A stretch of 64,000 nucleotides of DNA from the NCBI GenBank assembly GCA_008360975.2, contig CM039188.1, forward strand, positions 29,043,944-29,107,943, given 5' to 3'. Both the position numbers and the translations under genes were made by a program. The notes under the pieces are model-generated. The model ran no database searches. It was not told where the DNA came from and was given only the letters and a program-made list of their open reading frames with translations. The DNA is from Lichenostomus cassidix (lineage: Eukaryota; Chordata; Aves; Passeriformes; Meliphagidae). Positions 37,795 through 52,700 of the stretch are shown piece by piece (position 1 is the stretch's first letter; each line of letters starts with the position of its first letter).

Positions 37795-40700
37795 CTGCAA
37801 GAAATATAAAGCATCATTTGTATTTGTAATAACCAGGGAAACTACTTAGGAATGCTGAAAAATTCCAAAGAAAGAGACACTTGTGATTTCTTTTTACATA
37901 ATGAACACAGAGGGCATTCTATTACTTTTGCAGAACTGGAAAAGTAGTGAAACTGTGGAAAGAACACTTAGCTCTTGGCTTGGTCAGTTAGGAAAGATAA
38001 CCATCTGACAGGTAAACACAAACTGACTTTTACATTTTATCCATGAAGGAATATATGATATGATTGCCAGAACAAGAGCAGCCACATGAAAACCTAATTT
38101 GCCTTAAGGATAAAAATGCTGAAACTGCTGTAGAGGAGCAATATGTCCTCTGTCACCTAGCGAAACACCACCCCCTCAATAACAACAAAGAACCTTTCAG
38201 TGACAACATAAAGGATTGGGAGTTCATTTTCTGCTAAGAAATTTTTGCTTCCCTCTTTACAAAAAAAAAAAAAAGGGGAAGATTTCAACAAGTAAATATC
38301 AATACCCAGAGTTGTCTAATATAGAAAACTATTTTCATTTTTTTCTGAAAACATCTAAAACTTAAAAAAGAAAGAAACTTATGGTTATAAAACTGCTCAC
38401 CCATTAAAAGCACCATCCAGCATTGTGTCGCTGTGGAGGAAAAAGGCCACTCTTTAGTTACACAAGCTGTCCCAAATCCACGTGTTCTAACAAGCAGTGT
38501 CATAAAATGTAAAAAACAGCACACAGTGTGACACATCTACATTTTTACAGCAAATTCTTTTCAATCAGTGCTGTAGTAATTGCAAGACAGCAGTGTTTTG
38601 TCAGAAACCTCACAATACACAGGACTGTTTTAAAGTTTAATGGCTGACAGCTGAAACGGATTTCAATGGCAATCAAATTATTTCCCTCTAAAATTAAAGA
38701 AGACATACAAATCTCTTGATGGCTCTGGACATTTTAGGTTATCTTGCAATCCTGGTGTCTAAGCCACATCATGTCCACTTTAAAGAGGGGACAACTGTTG
38801 GACAGAAATGAATTCACTTGCTCCAAGTCCCACAGGGATGGTGAAAAGACAAGGTTAGAATTCAGCACTGTCACCTGTGTTGCTCTGCAGTCACTTGTCA
38901 CCCACACTGCCTGCTGCAAGCTGTGCTGGGGGAGTGTGAAGTTCAGACAGAGCAAAGGTGAAACACTCCTAAGAAAAGCCAGAGAAAAAAGCACCATGCC
39001 AGGGGGAAATTGTAAGGGCTCCTTCCCCTGCCAGCATTAATAAACATCTAACCAAAAGGCACTGAAAAGCAGAAGTCACTGGTCCAAGAATGTTGAATAT
39101 TTCCGAGAAGGCAAGCAAACTGCCTCAAGTGTAGATCATACTGATATAACCAGAGCCAGAGAAATCCAGGCCAACATGCCACATTCACAGCTGCTGTCTG
39201 AAGTAAAATCCAGAGCTTGAATTTGCAGTGCAAATTTGCTCAACGTACTAGATCTGCATCCCACTTGTGATGGAACCCCTAGAGCACCTCAGTATGACTT
39301 TCTATGCAATTCTGAAAGGGATGCTTGACTTCAGATTCCTTTCCATGCCTCTCTCCTAGTTTCAAATTATGCCTACCTTTCTTTTCTTGCTGATTTTTCT
39401 TCATCTTCTTCTAAGAGTGCCTCCCCAATCTGTGGAAATTCAGCTCTCACCATCTCTGGAGTAAGAGTCATGTTGAACTTAGCTTCATCTGTCTCACTAA
39501 AAATTAGTAAGATGATGAACCATTTGCCTTTGTCCTTTTAAAAGTATTTTTACAGCCAACAAAAACAAAAGTATATTTTATGTAAGAGGGACTTCGTGCT
39601 TTTGCCTTTGAGGATCTCTTGGGACAGGATTTGACACATCCATAGAGGTGGTTTAGACACAGTCAGTCACACAATATACAGAATAGAGAAGAAACTTACA
39701 GGTCAATTATGTTCTCCTTGTCTCTTTCAGGTAAGTCATGCAGCACTGGTGGTACATCTCTTGGCAGCATATCTAAACTGTAAGGATCCCTGTGATGGAA
39801 ATGGTATTAGTTTAATGTATGAATACTAATAGCATTTTCATATTTTGAAGCTTCATAACAGTTGCAGTTACAGTGAAGATGAGGTACTTTTAAATATCTG
39901 TGGAAAATCTGAGTATACCAGAAACTGCTGTGATATGAAGGAATGTGAGCCTGAGAGATGTTGGCTACCACTGGGTGCAAGTGTTTGTACCTCCTAGGGT
40001 CTTCTAGGACTGAGCCAACAAGTTTTCAGGAGAGATGTTATTGAAAGCCCAGACTGGAACTCTCCTTCCTGGGCTAGGCATTCCTTCTAATGATACCATT
40101 CTTAATCCATCCTTCTAGGAGTTCAGTAAGAGGTATTTTTCTGTTGGTTTTGCATTTCTGAGCAGCAATTAATTCCACCTGTAGGCCTACTTTCATCTGT
40201 GGGACCAGTGAGTCTTCAGTGGGGTTACAGACAGCATAAACTAGTGCAGGGTAGAGGTATTGAATATTCAAATTCTGTCTTACCTGTACCATGTTGTACT
40301 TGTCAACGTGGGAATGTTCGAAAAAGTGGAATACTCCATTGGTGAGAATTTTCTCCATTCCATTACTCCACAAATCACTTCCTGAAATGGCAAGTGCTAC
40401 AATGATTAGACTTCTAATACATAATGCAGTGGGGAGAGAGATTGCAGGACAGAGCATCTTGGCTGAGAATTGAATTTGGGGAGCTGAATATTTCAAAGAT
40501 CTTTCCATCACTGTAAGGTCATGAAAATACAACAGTGAACACATGGGAAGAGCAAAGAAACACTCAGGGATAAATAAAAGACAGTGATAAAGCCTAACTA
40601 GAACTAGTTATTCTGACCCATGTACTGACAATTTAGGTGCATGCATAGTTTATACTTGAAAGCATCTTCTATCTAGAATGACTCCACCTTCCATTTCAAT

Positions 40701-43700
40701 TCCTCAGAGCAAGAACATACCCAAGGCAGGTACTCATACAATGAACTCAAAATGCCTTACCTTGTGATCCAGAAATTTCTTTTGTGTGACTGGAATACTG
40801 GATCCTTTGGGACATTCCTTGGTAAAAGTGTATTTTGGATGAGGACAAAGATGATATTCAATATTTGATTCACAATAGCCCAAAGGAAGTAAAAATGGAA
40901 CTAATCCTGGAGTTGGGTTCTAAAAACAATGAAGACATTATTTTAATAAATTGTTCTGACTACCATAACAAATTAAATTAATGAAAATTCAGTTCTTACA
41001 AGTAATGTAGTCTCCCCAGATTAACAGATTTGTCTCACTGTGACTGTTCTGTTTGGTGCGATCCTTCATTTCCTGGCTCTTCCCTTCATCCTATAATCTG
41101 GTTTATTCATGCTCTCTACTGTCTACAATATAGCAATTTAGCTGTTGCTCCAAGTTTGGAAGAAAACTATTGCCTAATTACTTGAAATCCACTGCTGATT
41201 CTCTGAACAGTTCAGAATCCAAGAAGGGAAACCGGACTTGCTGTGGTGGAAGCTAGTGAACATTTTGCCATCAATTTTCCTGTGCTAGCATCTGTTTCTG
41301 GACAAAGCCCAATGCTGGTTAGCATGGGATCAAGCTGTGCCTGGCTCTTACACTGATATGACAGAGGGATGAAAATGATGCACAGAGGATCTCATCAGCA
41401 AGTCCACTGGAGTCCTGGCTATGTGCACCAAGGACAAGTCTACATCATAGATGTCATGCCAAGATCACCAGACTAGCACAGTGGGCTCTGGGCCATTGCA
41501 GCTAAGAAGTGCTGGAAGCCAGAGTGACCCAAGCCAGGCACAGTGCCATGTGGCTGGGAGATCTGCCTGTGCCCATGCACAGCACTGCTCTGAGCCCTAC
41601 AGCTGTCTCTGCCTGCTCAGGGACATCTCAGGGACCTCTGGGCTATGCTGCACTGTGTGGGAAATACCTCCTGCAGCTGCTACTAAGCAGCACAATCTAT
41701 ATGACAGCAGTAACAGAAAATCTTCCCACACAAGTGGTGGTGATTTTTTGAATATCTGTGTCTAATAATTTGGAAATGTGGTTTGCGATGCTCTGAGAAC
41801 TCTTAGAAACTGTAAGGCAGCAGGATGCAATGTGAGCAGAGTTTGCCTTCACTTTTCTCAGTTCACCCACAGATTAGGCAGAACTGTAATCACTCAGCTG
41901 AACAGCAGGAAAGACTGAACCTGTCCTACCTACCAGGGCAAGGGTGTGAGGTTACAGAAGGACTGAGATGCCAAGATCATGGCTTTTCCTCTAACATTCA
42001 AATTAAGTTACAAATGAAGAAGAAGGGAGGAACCCCATGGTGTTCCAGGGAACCTGTCATTGGTGACCATTTCTGGAGTGCCAGACTGGAAATGTCTTCA
42101 ATGCTCTGCTTTCATTGGCAATTTTGCCTTATCATCCCTCCCCTAAAGTGATCAAAACCCACCCTAAAATGAAATGGTGCTCCTCTCAGTGGGATGAGCT
42201 CTGTGACTCCTAGCTACCAGAGCTTGTACCATGAAGGATTACTCTCCCTCTGGATAGTTTTATAACGAATCTGAGTAAAAAAACTGCCCACAAATTCCAC
42301 ATCAGGGAATGTGGAGCTGTGATGAAACAAACACACTTCTGCTCCTTTCTTAGGTTTTTCATGGAAGTCAACTCCTACTTACAAAAATGCGAAGTGGGTT
42401 GGTCTCGGTTGGGTGGACTAAAGCTTGGGGAGGAACCAGGTTTAAGAGGCTGATATCATCTTCTGTTACTTTTTCATAAGAATCTGTGGACTGAGAGAGC
42501 TGCTCCTCAGGAGGAAGAACTACTTGAATCAATTCATCCTTGAAAAACACAGACGTCAAAGGTTTTCAGAGTGTAGTAAGTCTTTCAGTATAAAATGTGG
42601 AAGCAAAATTAATCCAATAATTGTAGAAATGTAGGGTTGGGAGTGACTTTGTTACCTGGGCTCCCTGCCTCAGTGGTCGGGAAAGTTTTGCAGGTTTGTA
42701 ACTTGTAGCTGCATAGTGTGTACAAAATGGCTGATACTTCATAATGTTGCAATGCTGAGGAACCTAAGTGCAAAGAAAAACCGATGTGCTGCAGGAAGTA
42801 ACCATAATCACTTTCAGTAAACTCATAAATGGAATGGACCATTTGGCTTTATCACGGACACATCACATCTTCATGGTAAAAGACACCTGGAGCATTATCC
42901 CAGGACATGGTAGATAACCAAAACTTTGAGAAGCCATACTTCACCAAGATTTTAATGTTTGAGATAAATAATAATTTCAGCTGAAGTGATTCATTTCTAT
43001 CTGGAAAGAGGGGACTATTGCTGGCTATAAGCTTCTTACTTATGGAAACTGGTGAGATTTGGTTTTAATAAAAGTACGCTAATCATACAGCCTTATAAAA
43101 GCAACATTTTTAGTGGGCTGCACAGAGGCCACTGAATCAGGCTGAAAAAGCTTAAGTGGACAGGTGAGAGAAACATGAGGGAGGTGTACTGACTCACCTT
43201 CAAGTCATAAAAAGGAAGAATGTGTCCGAGTTTCACATCCACAGATTCAATAGGAACCAGTCCAAGAGCATCAGGTGCCTGAAACAGAACAGTATTTTAA
43301 ACCAATAATATGGTGGGCATTTTGTCTTTTATTGGCAGCAATCCATGAGAACAGCTCACTGAAAATATATGGAAATAATTATGCAAATATTTATTTTATA
43401 TAGTTTGATATTTCTGCTGTCTTTCTTGGACTTCAGCATTTCCATTATTTTTTTCTTTCTGAAAAATAATAGATGTTAACTAACTCTGAACAATAATGTA
43501 TTGCTCACAATTTTAGAATATAATTAAGAGAATTAAAAGATTTTTCTTGCTGTTTTCAGCAGAATCCTTAGTAAATCTGAAGTCCTGAATCAATTTGTCA
43601 GAACCCCAGAACACCAGTCACATTGTGAAATTTTAAAAAAGGGACTAGCAGCCCTGGGCCCAATGTCTTCAACAAAATTCTATCTAGAGTGCTGACTAAC

Positions 43701-46700
43701 ATTTTAGTTCCTGCACCTACCAAATAATTGTGTAGTTCAGGGGAACTATGAAAGGGGAATTCAAAAGGCAATATACGATCTTCAGATATGCTGGAAGAAA
43801 AGCCCTTATGTTCTTCACTCATCTCTGGTTTGCCGAAACTCCTGCTTTCTGTCATGAGTGGAAAGCAAATATTAAGACTTCATAATATATCTTAATACAC
43901 TGTTTCAGAAATAGAATCAAGTCACAAAATGTATTTAATACCTTCCTAAACCAGGATGTCTAGTAATTTTAATATAAAAAGTAGGTTAATACTTCCTAAA
44001 GACTTTAGATGTCACATCTACAAGATATGAGCACAATACCTTGAAGAGCAGTCAGATTTAATTTCCCTTTTCCTAAAAAGACATTACAGCCCACTCCTTC
44101 CAACATGGTTCTCAGCAAGGCTGAGGAGTCAGAGGCCTCTCTTACACTAAATGTCGTTACACTTTCTATTTGCAGCATTCCTGCATTTCCTGTATCCTGG
44201 GAATTAAAAGCACCTTTCTGCAGAAGCAGGAAACGGCCTGATAAGGAACAGTCTCAGGAAGTGTCTCAGGAACTGTAAAATCGTGTGTGTCTAAAAGGGA
44301 GTGGGAAATAAGAGCCCCAAATTCTTCTCTGTCTTCCATATATCGAACTGTGACTCCCATCTAAGGCCAGTTTTCTTCTATGATGTTAAATAACAAGTCA
44401 CTTTTCCAGATCAGCACTTTCATTCCAGTGTAAAAAAAAAAAAAAAAAGCAATTGATTAAAAGCACTTCTATGAGAAAACAACGAGGATAAAAACTCAAC
44501 CCAGAACTGGCCACTGGCAATGTGTCTCATGAAGATCTAGGCCTCTGCTCATTGCAGAGAGATTGGGCTTGATGGCCTTTAAAGGCCATCCAATCCAAAT
44601 CACTCTGTGATTCTGCCTTGTCACACTTCTCTTTTTTTCTGGAAGACCCCTTTGTAAGGACTCTGTCTTCAAGTTATATGTAATGCACCTGACACACTGC
44701 AGCACAACCTGAATTATCATAGCCCATGGCCAAAATGTCAACTTGTTCTTCTAATCCTTACCAGACACAGACCCTTCGTCCAGACCTCTGGGCTCTTTGG
44801 TCAGTCCATGGAGCAGACGCAGTAAACGATTTAGACGAATCTGAACCAAAATCTGAGAGAACAATTTTTAAATTTAAGTTGAACACCCTAAGGTTTACAG
44901 GCATAGAAATACACTGCGTATGTTACACCTGTATTTATTCTCCAGAGCTCACTGAGACACCTCTATTTAAGAATTTTTAATATAGTTTTCTGTTCAGGAG
45001 ACAATGGGAAGGAAAGATGTAGAATTGATCTCAACTCTATGCCAGTACACAATAAATACTGTTAAAACCTTAATTTAATCTTACAGGTTAATCAGACTTT
45101 TTTTTTTTGCTAGGTCCTAATCCTTCAGCTGTGTTTACTGGCACATATGGGTTAAACAGAGGGTGAACAGTCACATGAATATTTGTGGCTCTGAGAATGA
45201 GGAGAGTAAACAGCAACCTGCACTGTGTTTTTGCCCATACCCCACAGGGTAAAAATGAAAAATCCTAGGTTTTAATATCAGAAGGAGACATTTAGTCACC
45301 TCCCTATTTGTGCAATACATGAAAAAGCATTTAATTTTATGACCTCAATACTGTGAATAGATTGAAGAATATCCAAACTGGACATTAGAAGAGAAAGACA
45401 TTTCCATCTGGCTTGCTACATTAAGATTTACTGGGGAAAGAGCAGTGGAGATGCAAGATAATATTTAAGCCAAATTAAATAAGTGATTTTACTGATTAGT
45501 CTTTATCTTCCAGGTGTATACATCCCTTATTTGAATTTATACCTGCTGTTTCCCATGTTCCCATCATGCACCATTGCAAAGATCCTCCATCATCAGTGAT
45601 CTCAGAGGAGTTGGAAGGTGCTGCTCTCTCCCTCTACTTCTCTCTACAAATTAAGTATCTCCTTATAGAGTGAGTGCTCTAGGCCCTGACCCTCTTGGTG
45701 GCTCTACACTGAACTCTCTCCAGCTTATTGAAGTCTTTCTTGTACTAGGGGCCAAAAAAATGGGTGCAGTAATCTATATGCATTTTTAATTTTTTTTTTT
45801 TTGTGCAAAAGTATTTTTTACTTTTTAAAAAATCTAAGTTTATCTGCATTTGTTTAGTATAGTTAGCAATATGAAAGACAAGCTGAATACAAAACTTACT
45901 CCAGATCCTTATTTCTTGGTGAGGCAGGGGCATATTTATCAAACTATCAAATTCCTAGCTAGCTGTGAACACTCCTTATATGCTGGTTTGCATGTTCTTT
46001 TGTGCTGTTTCTGTGGTGTCATGCCATCACACTGCATTCTGGTTGTTCACTTTACCTTGTATGCTGCTTGTTGGAATTTCCTGAACATCCTCTTTCTGCT
46101 GTCCCAAGGGTCATTATGGAGCAAATCAAATGTGGGATGGACACTTGGATGCTGCACGGTGTATTTTTGAAAAAGGAAACAGAAAAGAAAAAGGACAACT
46201 CTTTTTACAACTAGATAAGGAAGAAATTTTGTTCCAGCCCAAGCCATTCCTTGGCCTGAATCTCTATGTTATTTCTAAATAGTGAAATTCGGTCCAGTGA
46301 AAATATTTGCAGCATTGGCATTTAACCAGAAATCTTCACTGTGGGGCTTAATGGGAGGTAATCACCAAGTATTTGCAGATGTAGTATGGGGAATGTAGAG
46401 ATAATGTGGCATGGTTTGCATCTATAAAAATGACCAACACAGACTATGACTTCAGTGTACTACATGGGCAGTTGGACAGCAGAGAGAATTGACAGGGGGT
46501 CTACCAAATACACATTTCATTTTGCACAGACATGAAGTTGGAATAACTGTAGGGACTCAAATCAGGTGCCCAGCAAAACCAATATCCTTTCTCCAATAAC
46601 GGCACATACCCAAAGAAGGGTGAAAGGTGCCACAAAGAAGGGCAAAAACATCTAAGTACCAGAAAGGTTCCTGTCAATCTGACCTGCAGGTAAAGGTTGC

Positions 46701-49700
46701 AAATCTTGTGATATGCTCAACCTTACAATGAGGCAAGACAAAGCTTCTCCTGAGAGATCTTTCAGAAACAAGCAATATAAACCTCAGGTTAGGCCTGCAG
46801 ATTTCCACTTGACTCTCATATTAGATCAGAACTTCAGGAGGTAAGTTGTGCATGTAGAATAGTGCTTGCCCTACCTAAAAGTAAAATGGGAAATAAGGCG
46901 TTGATACAGAAGTAGGAATATCAGGAGGAAAAGTATTCAATGTCAAAAATCTATGACATGTTAATCTATGTTTGTTAGCTTGGGAGATGATAATTTAGCA
47001 CACATATAGCAGGCTATAAAAACATATGAACAAACCTGGTCAACATGCCGGGTAACACGTCTGAAAGAAACTTCTACTTCATCCCTTTGAAACTCCTGTT
47101 CTACGACAGGATCTCCTCTTTGGATCTAATTTGAAGAAAAACCACATTAGCACAAAACATCCAGTGAATTCTTTCCTCCATTATGAGTGAAACCCACAAG
47201 GTAACATTCTGGAAGTGTTTAACAAAACACAGACCTAATTCCCTTCTACAGAGTGATTATTGCAACCCTTGAGCAAATCAAACAAAGTAAAAAAGTTTTT
47301 TCAGGTCAGAGTTTCAATCAAATCTCTGCCCTAATGAAATATTTGCTTTGCATAACCAGACAGCAGGTAAGGAAATAGATGCTTCTAAAACAAAGTTAAC
47401 ATGCACCTAATTCAGTGATACATCAATCTCACAATTTAGATCATTTGTTTACTCATTTCCTTCTTAATAGTATTAAATACAATGTTTTATATTGCCTAAT
47501 TCAGTGCATAAATCAAGCCTTTACCCTATCTATAAATAATTTCACTCCCACAAACAGTTGGAAATCAGTGGGATATCAGAAGCTACTTGAATATCCAGGA
47601 GGTAGGACAAGAGGGACAAGCTCCACCTGACCCTGAAGGCTGTGCCACATAGGGAAAAATATCTCCTGCCACCAAGTATTGCTTATTGTTGTTGTGAAAG
47701 AGGACCTGCAGTCTGCAGTGACTGGAAGAAACCAGAGAGAGAGGATGAAGATGCAGAAATACAACATGATGAATTATCTCTCCATGGCTCTGTGTGGGAG
47801 AACTGACTGGATCTAGCTCTTTGTGAGCCATTCAGGACAGCAGCAGCTCATCAGAGGTACAAAACAAATAGAATTTGGGGTGTGGCCTTGATGCTGACAG
47901 GATTATGCTGGAATGTGGCACTGTGATGAGACTGGGTGGCTGGGTGCAAATCTGCTCACTTGGGCAAATATTGTTACATTTTTGGTAATACCTTACCCTT
48001 CTCTCTGTCTACCTTCAAGATAAAACCACCCGTGAAACAGTGATGCACAAGCACAATAAAGATATCACTGAAGTAACAAGCACAATTAGCACAGGTTTGT
48101 ATTGATATATGAAGAAAAACTGAACATGTAGAGAGCTTGACACAATTCACTAGTGCACTGTATAATCTGAAAGTATGAGTTTGTTTTTAAATTTACAGAG
48201 AAAACCTCAACGACTAACCTTGTATTGCTCTTCTTCCTTTTGTCGGCTTTCAATAATCTCTTTTTTTAACTCCATTGAGATTGGATCACTTCCTTTATGA
48301 ACTTGCCTGCATTTACAGTGGAGACAAGAAAAATGCTTTACTTAATGCAGTTCGCTTTATTCAAAGGCTAGGTGTCCTAGGTGTCCATGACATTCAGTGT
48401 ATGAGCTGACCTGTGGATTTCAAACAAAACCCTGATGTGCTTACACACCCAACTATGTTCTGCTTTGCACCATTTGATGTACAATAGAATCACAGCACGA
48501 TTAAGGTTTGAAAAGACCACTAAGATCATTGAGTCCAACCATTAACCTAACGCTGTCTAACATTCCACTAAACTATGTCCATATCTATCAACACTACATC
48601 TACTTGTTTTTTGAACATTTCCAAGTGTGATTCTGACCTCACTCTTATTCATTTTAGCCTCAATTTATTGACAACCATGTCAAAATCTTCCTTGGCACTG
48701 AAGGGAACAAGATCAGATGCCTGAGAAGGTTAGGCAAATAAGGTTTTCAGCAGGTTTCTTTCTGAATGGAACCATAAGGCAATCAAAGACCTCACTGGCT
48801 ACTAGTATGGATTACTACTGAGTCTGTGCTTAGCAGAAGAGAAAAAAAAATAAAACAACAGTAACTTAAGCATAAACCAAATGCATTGGGACATGAAATG
48901 GCAGCGTTCTGCACTGGTGGATATTGCATACATTATTCATAGAGGCCCTAGTTAAGCAAATCCCAGCCTTGTTAATATGGTTAAATAACATGGTTAACTA
49001 ACACTTACCACTTTAGATGATTTGCTTCCTCTTCCTGAACATTTTGCTTGACTTTTAGTTGAAATATAGCGTCCTTCATCTGTCTAGTTTTTACCCCTTC
49101 TCTGCCTTGGGAAAGGGCTGCAGAAACATCAGAAAGCCAAATCACACCTCAGTCTAGACTGGACTTTTAATTGTGAAATCCATCCATTAAGATAACTGTA
49201 TCCATTAATACATAAAGCTAAGGTGAGATTTCTCACAGAAACAACAGTCACATCACCTCAGCAATTCTGAAGCCAAGCTCCTCATCAGACCTACAAATAA
49301 TGCTAAGACCAAGTTTATGCTGCTTAATTACTTTACCTTCTTTTATGTCTTTTAACTTCAATTTGCCTGGTTCCTGAATCAAAACACTAGCTACAGCATA
49401 CGGATTTGACAAGTCTGCGGGGAATCTGAGGTTCTGGTATTCAATTTCCTATGAGATATAAATTAATAGGAAGAAATAAAAACATGGAAGATTTCCAGCT
49501 CAGAAAAGTACTTGTAATTATTATCTTTTCACACCTTTAGTTTTTGAATAGGTTTCGACTGCTGGCCAAACCGGTCTCTTCTCCACACCATGGATTTTCC
49601 AGACACAGCTTTTTTCTCTGGATGACTTAGTTGTTCGTCAAAATGTTCTTTTCTAGATCTCAGAAGGACACATATTGCTTTCATGACTATTCTCTAAATG

Positions 49701-52700
49701 GCATATAAGTCCAATTTTTTCACAAAAAAATTAAGTACAGACCAAAAGGCTCAAAACCCTCTGCATCTTGCAAGGTCTCAACAATAAGAATAATTGAGTG
49801 GGAATGACAGAGACTGAGAATGCTCAACACTTCTTTAAGGATATGTAACTTCTCATTATACTTGTTTGTTTCACTTCATATAGATTAGGGATGTTCTGAG
49901 CGAACAATGTAAAAAAGAAGGTAGATGTGTCAATAGTTGAATTACATCACTGAATTGTATGTATCCAAAGATACCAATACTTAAAATGATCATAGCAAAA
50001 TGGTATGAAATCCTTTTACATGAGCATTTTTTAGAACTGGGCATAAATACTCAAAGACCAGTCAGCCTCACATACATCAGAGCTGCATGTGGTATTGATG
50101 TTCCTGTGAATACACACACATAGGGTTTTGAGTGAAACTCTAAAATCCGTAGCTGCATCGCCATTTGTGCTGTTCCATACTCAAATGGGGAATACTTCAC
50201 AGTCACTTCGACTTTTCCATTGCCTGGAATGATTCCTGTGATTAGAGGAGAAAAAAAGTCAGAGTCCATGCAACACGAGACCACGTTAAGTATGCTGAAA
50301 TTGATTCTGGGCTACTTTTTTTTTTAAACAACTCAGTGATTGAGTGGATGGCAGTAGGCATGGAAAATATTTCAGGTCTCAAAGTATCTTTCAAAAACTA
50401 TGTCCATTGCCAGATAATAGAAGATATTTTGCAATAGCTGAGAGATTTGACAGCAGGGCTATAACACTTCATACTGCTGTGAAAATGACTACCTGTTTAT
50501 GTGTAGAAATTCTTCATTTGCATCTGCTAGTCTTAAGTCTTTGGCACTTTCTGCTTTCATGAGCAAAGCATTATAAACATATTCCTTTGTGCTTTTCCAA
50601 GCTAGGGGACTCATCTGGATTTGACCCATTCCCTTATTTCCTTACTACCTATTCCATTATTTTCTCTGACACTTTAACCATCATTCATATCCCTAAACAT
50701 TAAGGGCCTTTTCCAGTCTAAGTGACTCTATGATTGTATGATTACTCTGAGCACAATGGCTTTGAGTAGGAGCTGAACTTTTTAGTGCTTTTCAGATGAC
50801 CTTCAGCTACCAAAATTTCTGACCTAAGTTTTACTGGGATGACCCTTTTTTTCAGGGATATTTTTCTAGGAAGACAAAGGCTGCATGGACTTTTTGGAAC
50901 ATCCCCTATTTTGTCAGAGCTGGCATTTTGTCATAGCTGGGCATTGCCTGAAGAAACTTACAGCCAAGATGGCTATTTGCCATGAGGCTGCCAATGACTG
51001 GCTGCATTTACATGGAAAAACTTTGACTGAGGCAAAGGTTTGTTCTGTACAGCACTGAATAGGCTGTTACCTGAAACTACACTTAATAAATACAGATTTA
51101 TAAATACAGATTTAACATTTAGAATTTTAAGAAAGCATCTACCAAATGTTGGCTGGACAGTGAAGGCTCTGTGAGGCTGAATAATATCAATGTGGAATTC
51201 AAAATCTATGGGACAGCTGCACTGCAATGGGATAACATACTCCTTACTGAAAAGAGATAAAGCAAAAATTAAATTAAAGAAACTACAACTGTTCATCAAT
51301 TACAAGCTGAGAAATTGTACTATACACAACGTGCATTAAATTACCTGCATTCAGAGAGGTGCGTTACTTATTACAGTGAAAATCATAATTCCTCACTGTT
51401 CCAAAATAACAAAATATTTCAGATCTTTCATTCCCCCAGGAAATGAGAGCTAAATCTTTATTTGAATACTGGACTTTACTTTCCCCAACCCACACAGAAT
51501 TTGATTACAGAAAAATTTTAATAATCTACTTTCTGGAAGTTATTTATGTCTATCCTCAAATTCTTACAAACTGCAATATCTAGTGAGTACAAACAATGCA
51601 AACTGGAGCAACAATGAGTACAGGATGAGAAATCAGCCTTTTCCCACAGCCCTCCTTGTGAAAGATGATCAGAAAAGAAAGTGTTGAAAACTCCAGCACA
51701 TCAGATTGACAGGACTTTAACCACTACAGAAATAATGATGCTGGGGCCTAATTTTCATAGCAGCCCTTTATGTCTCATGCAGGTTGTGTGAGGAGTATTA
51801 GCACACATCTTTTCAACCTGTCTTGCCTTTGTATGCAACTGTTTTCACAGACCAAACTGAAACACAAAAGCATTGGTACACCACCATTCATCACCCTGCA
51901 AATCAAGATCCATTTATGCAGGGTTATTTCTGTTTTTTATCAACTGTCTGACTGAAATCCTACCCTGCTGATTAGCAAAGAATGCATATTACACACAGTG
52001 TTCCTCTGGAAAGCACATTTTAAAATGCCTAAAGAAATAGGCAGTAATAGCCAAGTTCTTTTTTCTCTGCCTTATTATGGCCTGTTCACAAAGATGCAAT
52101 GGCAGACAGGGCAGGCAATTTGTTTTAGGGTACAGTGTACTTGTAACAGAAACCAAAGTGCCTTAAAAACAAGACAAATATGCCACCTGTTGCCTGATGG
52201 ACCTTCAGTACCTAAGGAGAAAGGTAGGGTGTAGAATATAGATTTTATCCTACATTTATGGAAGTAAAAGGCAGTTTTTCCATTGACTTCATGGGCTATG
52301 GATTGAGCCCTGATTCCCTTGGGTTCTGTAAAGTACCAACTGTCTCAGAGAGCTTTCATTTTTATTAAGTTTTTAATAGTTCAATGCTGAAAAATACTGG
52401 TAAAAATTAAGGTTTGAAACCACAAGTTTTCTCTTCAGGAACTCTTGCAAATTTCCTCAGGAGTATCTTCAAGCATCCATGCTGTGTTGAAAAAAATTCC
52501 CATAATTTAAAATTATATTTTATTCTCTTTCTAATATTTTCTCTGTATTCTGAGAATATGAAAATTCTGTATACATCAGCCCTAAAATGGAGCAAATAAC
52601 AGAATCACATAATGCCTAGAGGCCCCCTGAATGTCAGGTGTTATGTTCAGTCCTGAAACTCGCAATGTTACGATTCACTAAAATTGAACAGACTAAAGGG

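Noticed and set aside
40074..40544. 156-codon minus-strand open frame over CFAP221 exon 20
   Set aside because: It is in the wrong phase; the conserved residues and splice phases use another frame of the same bases.
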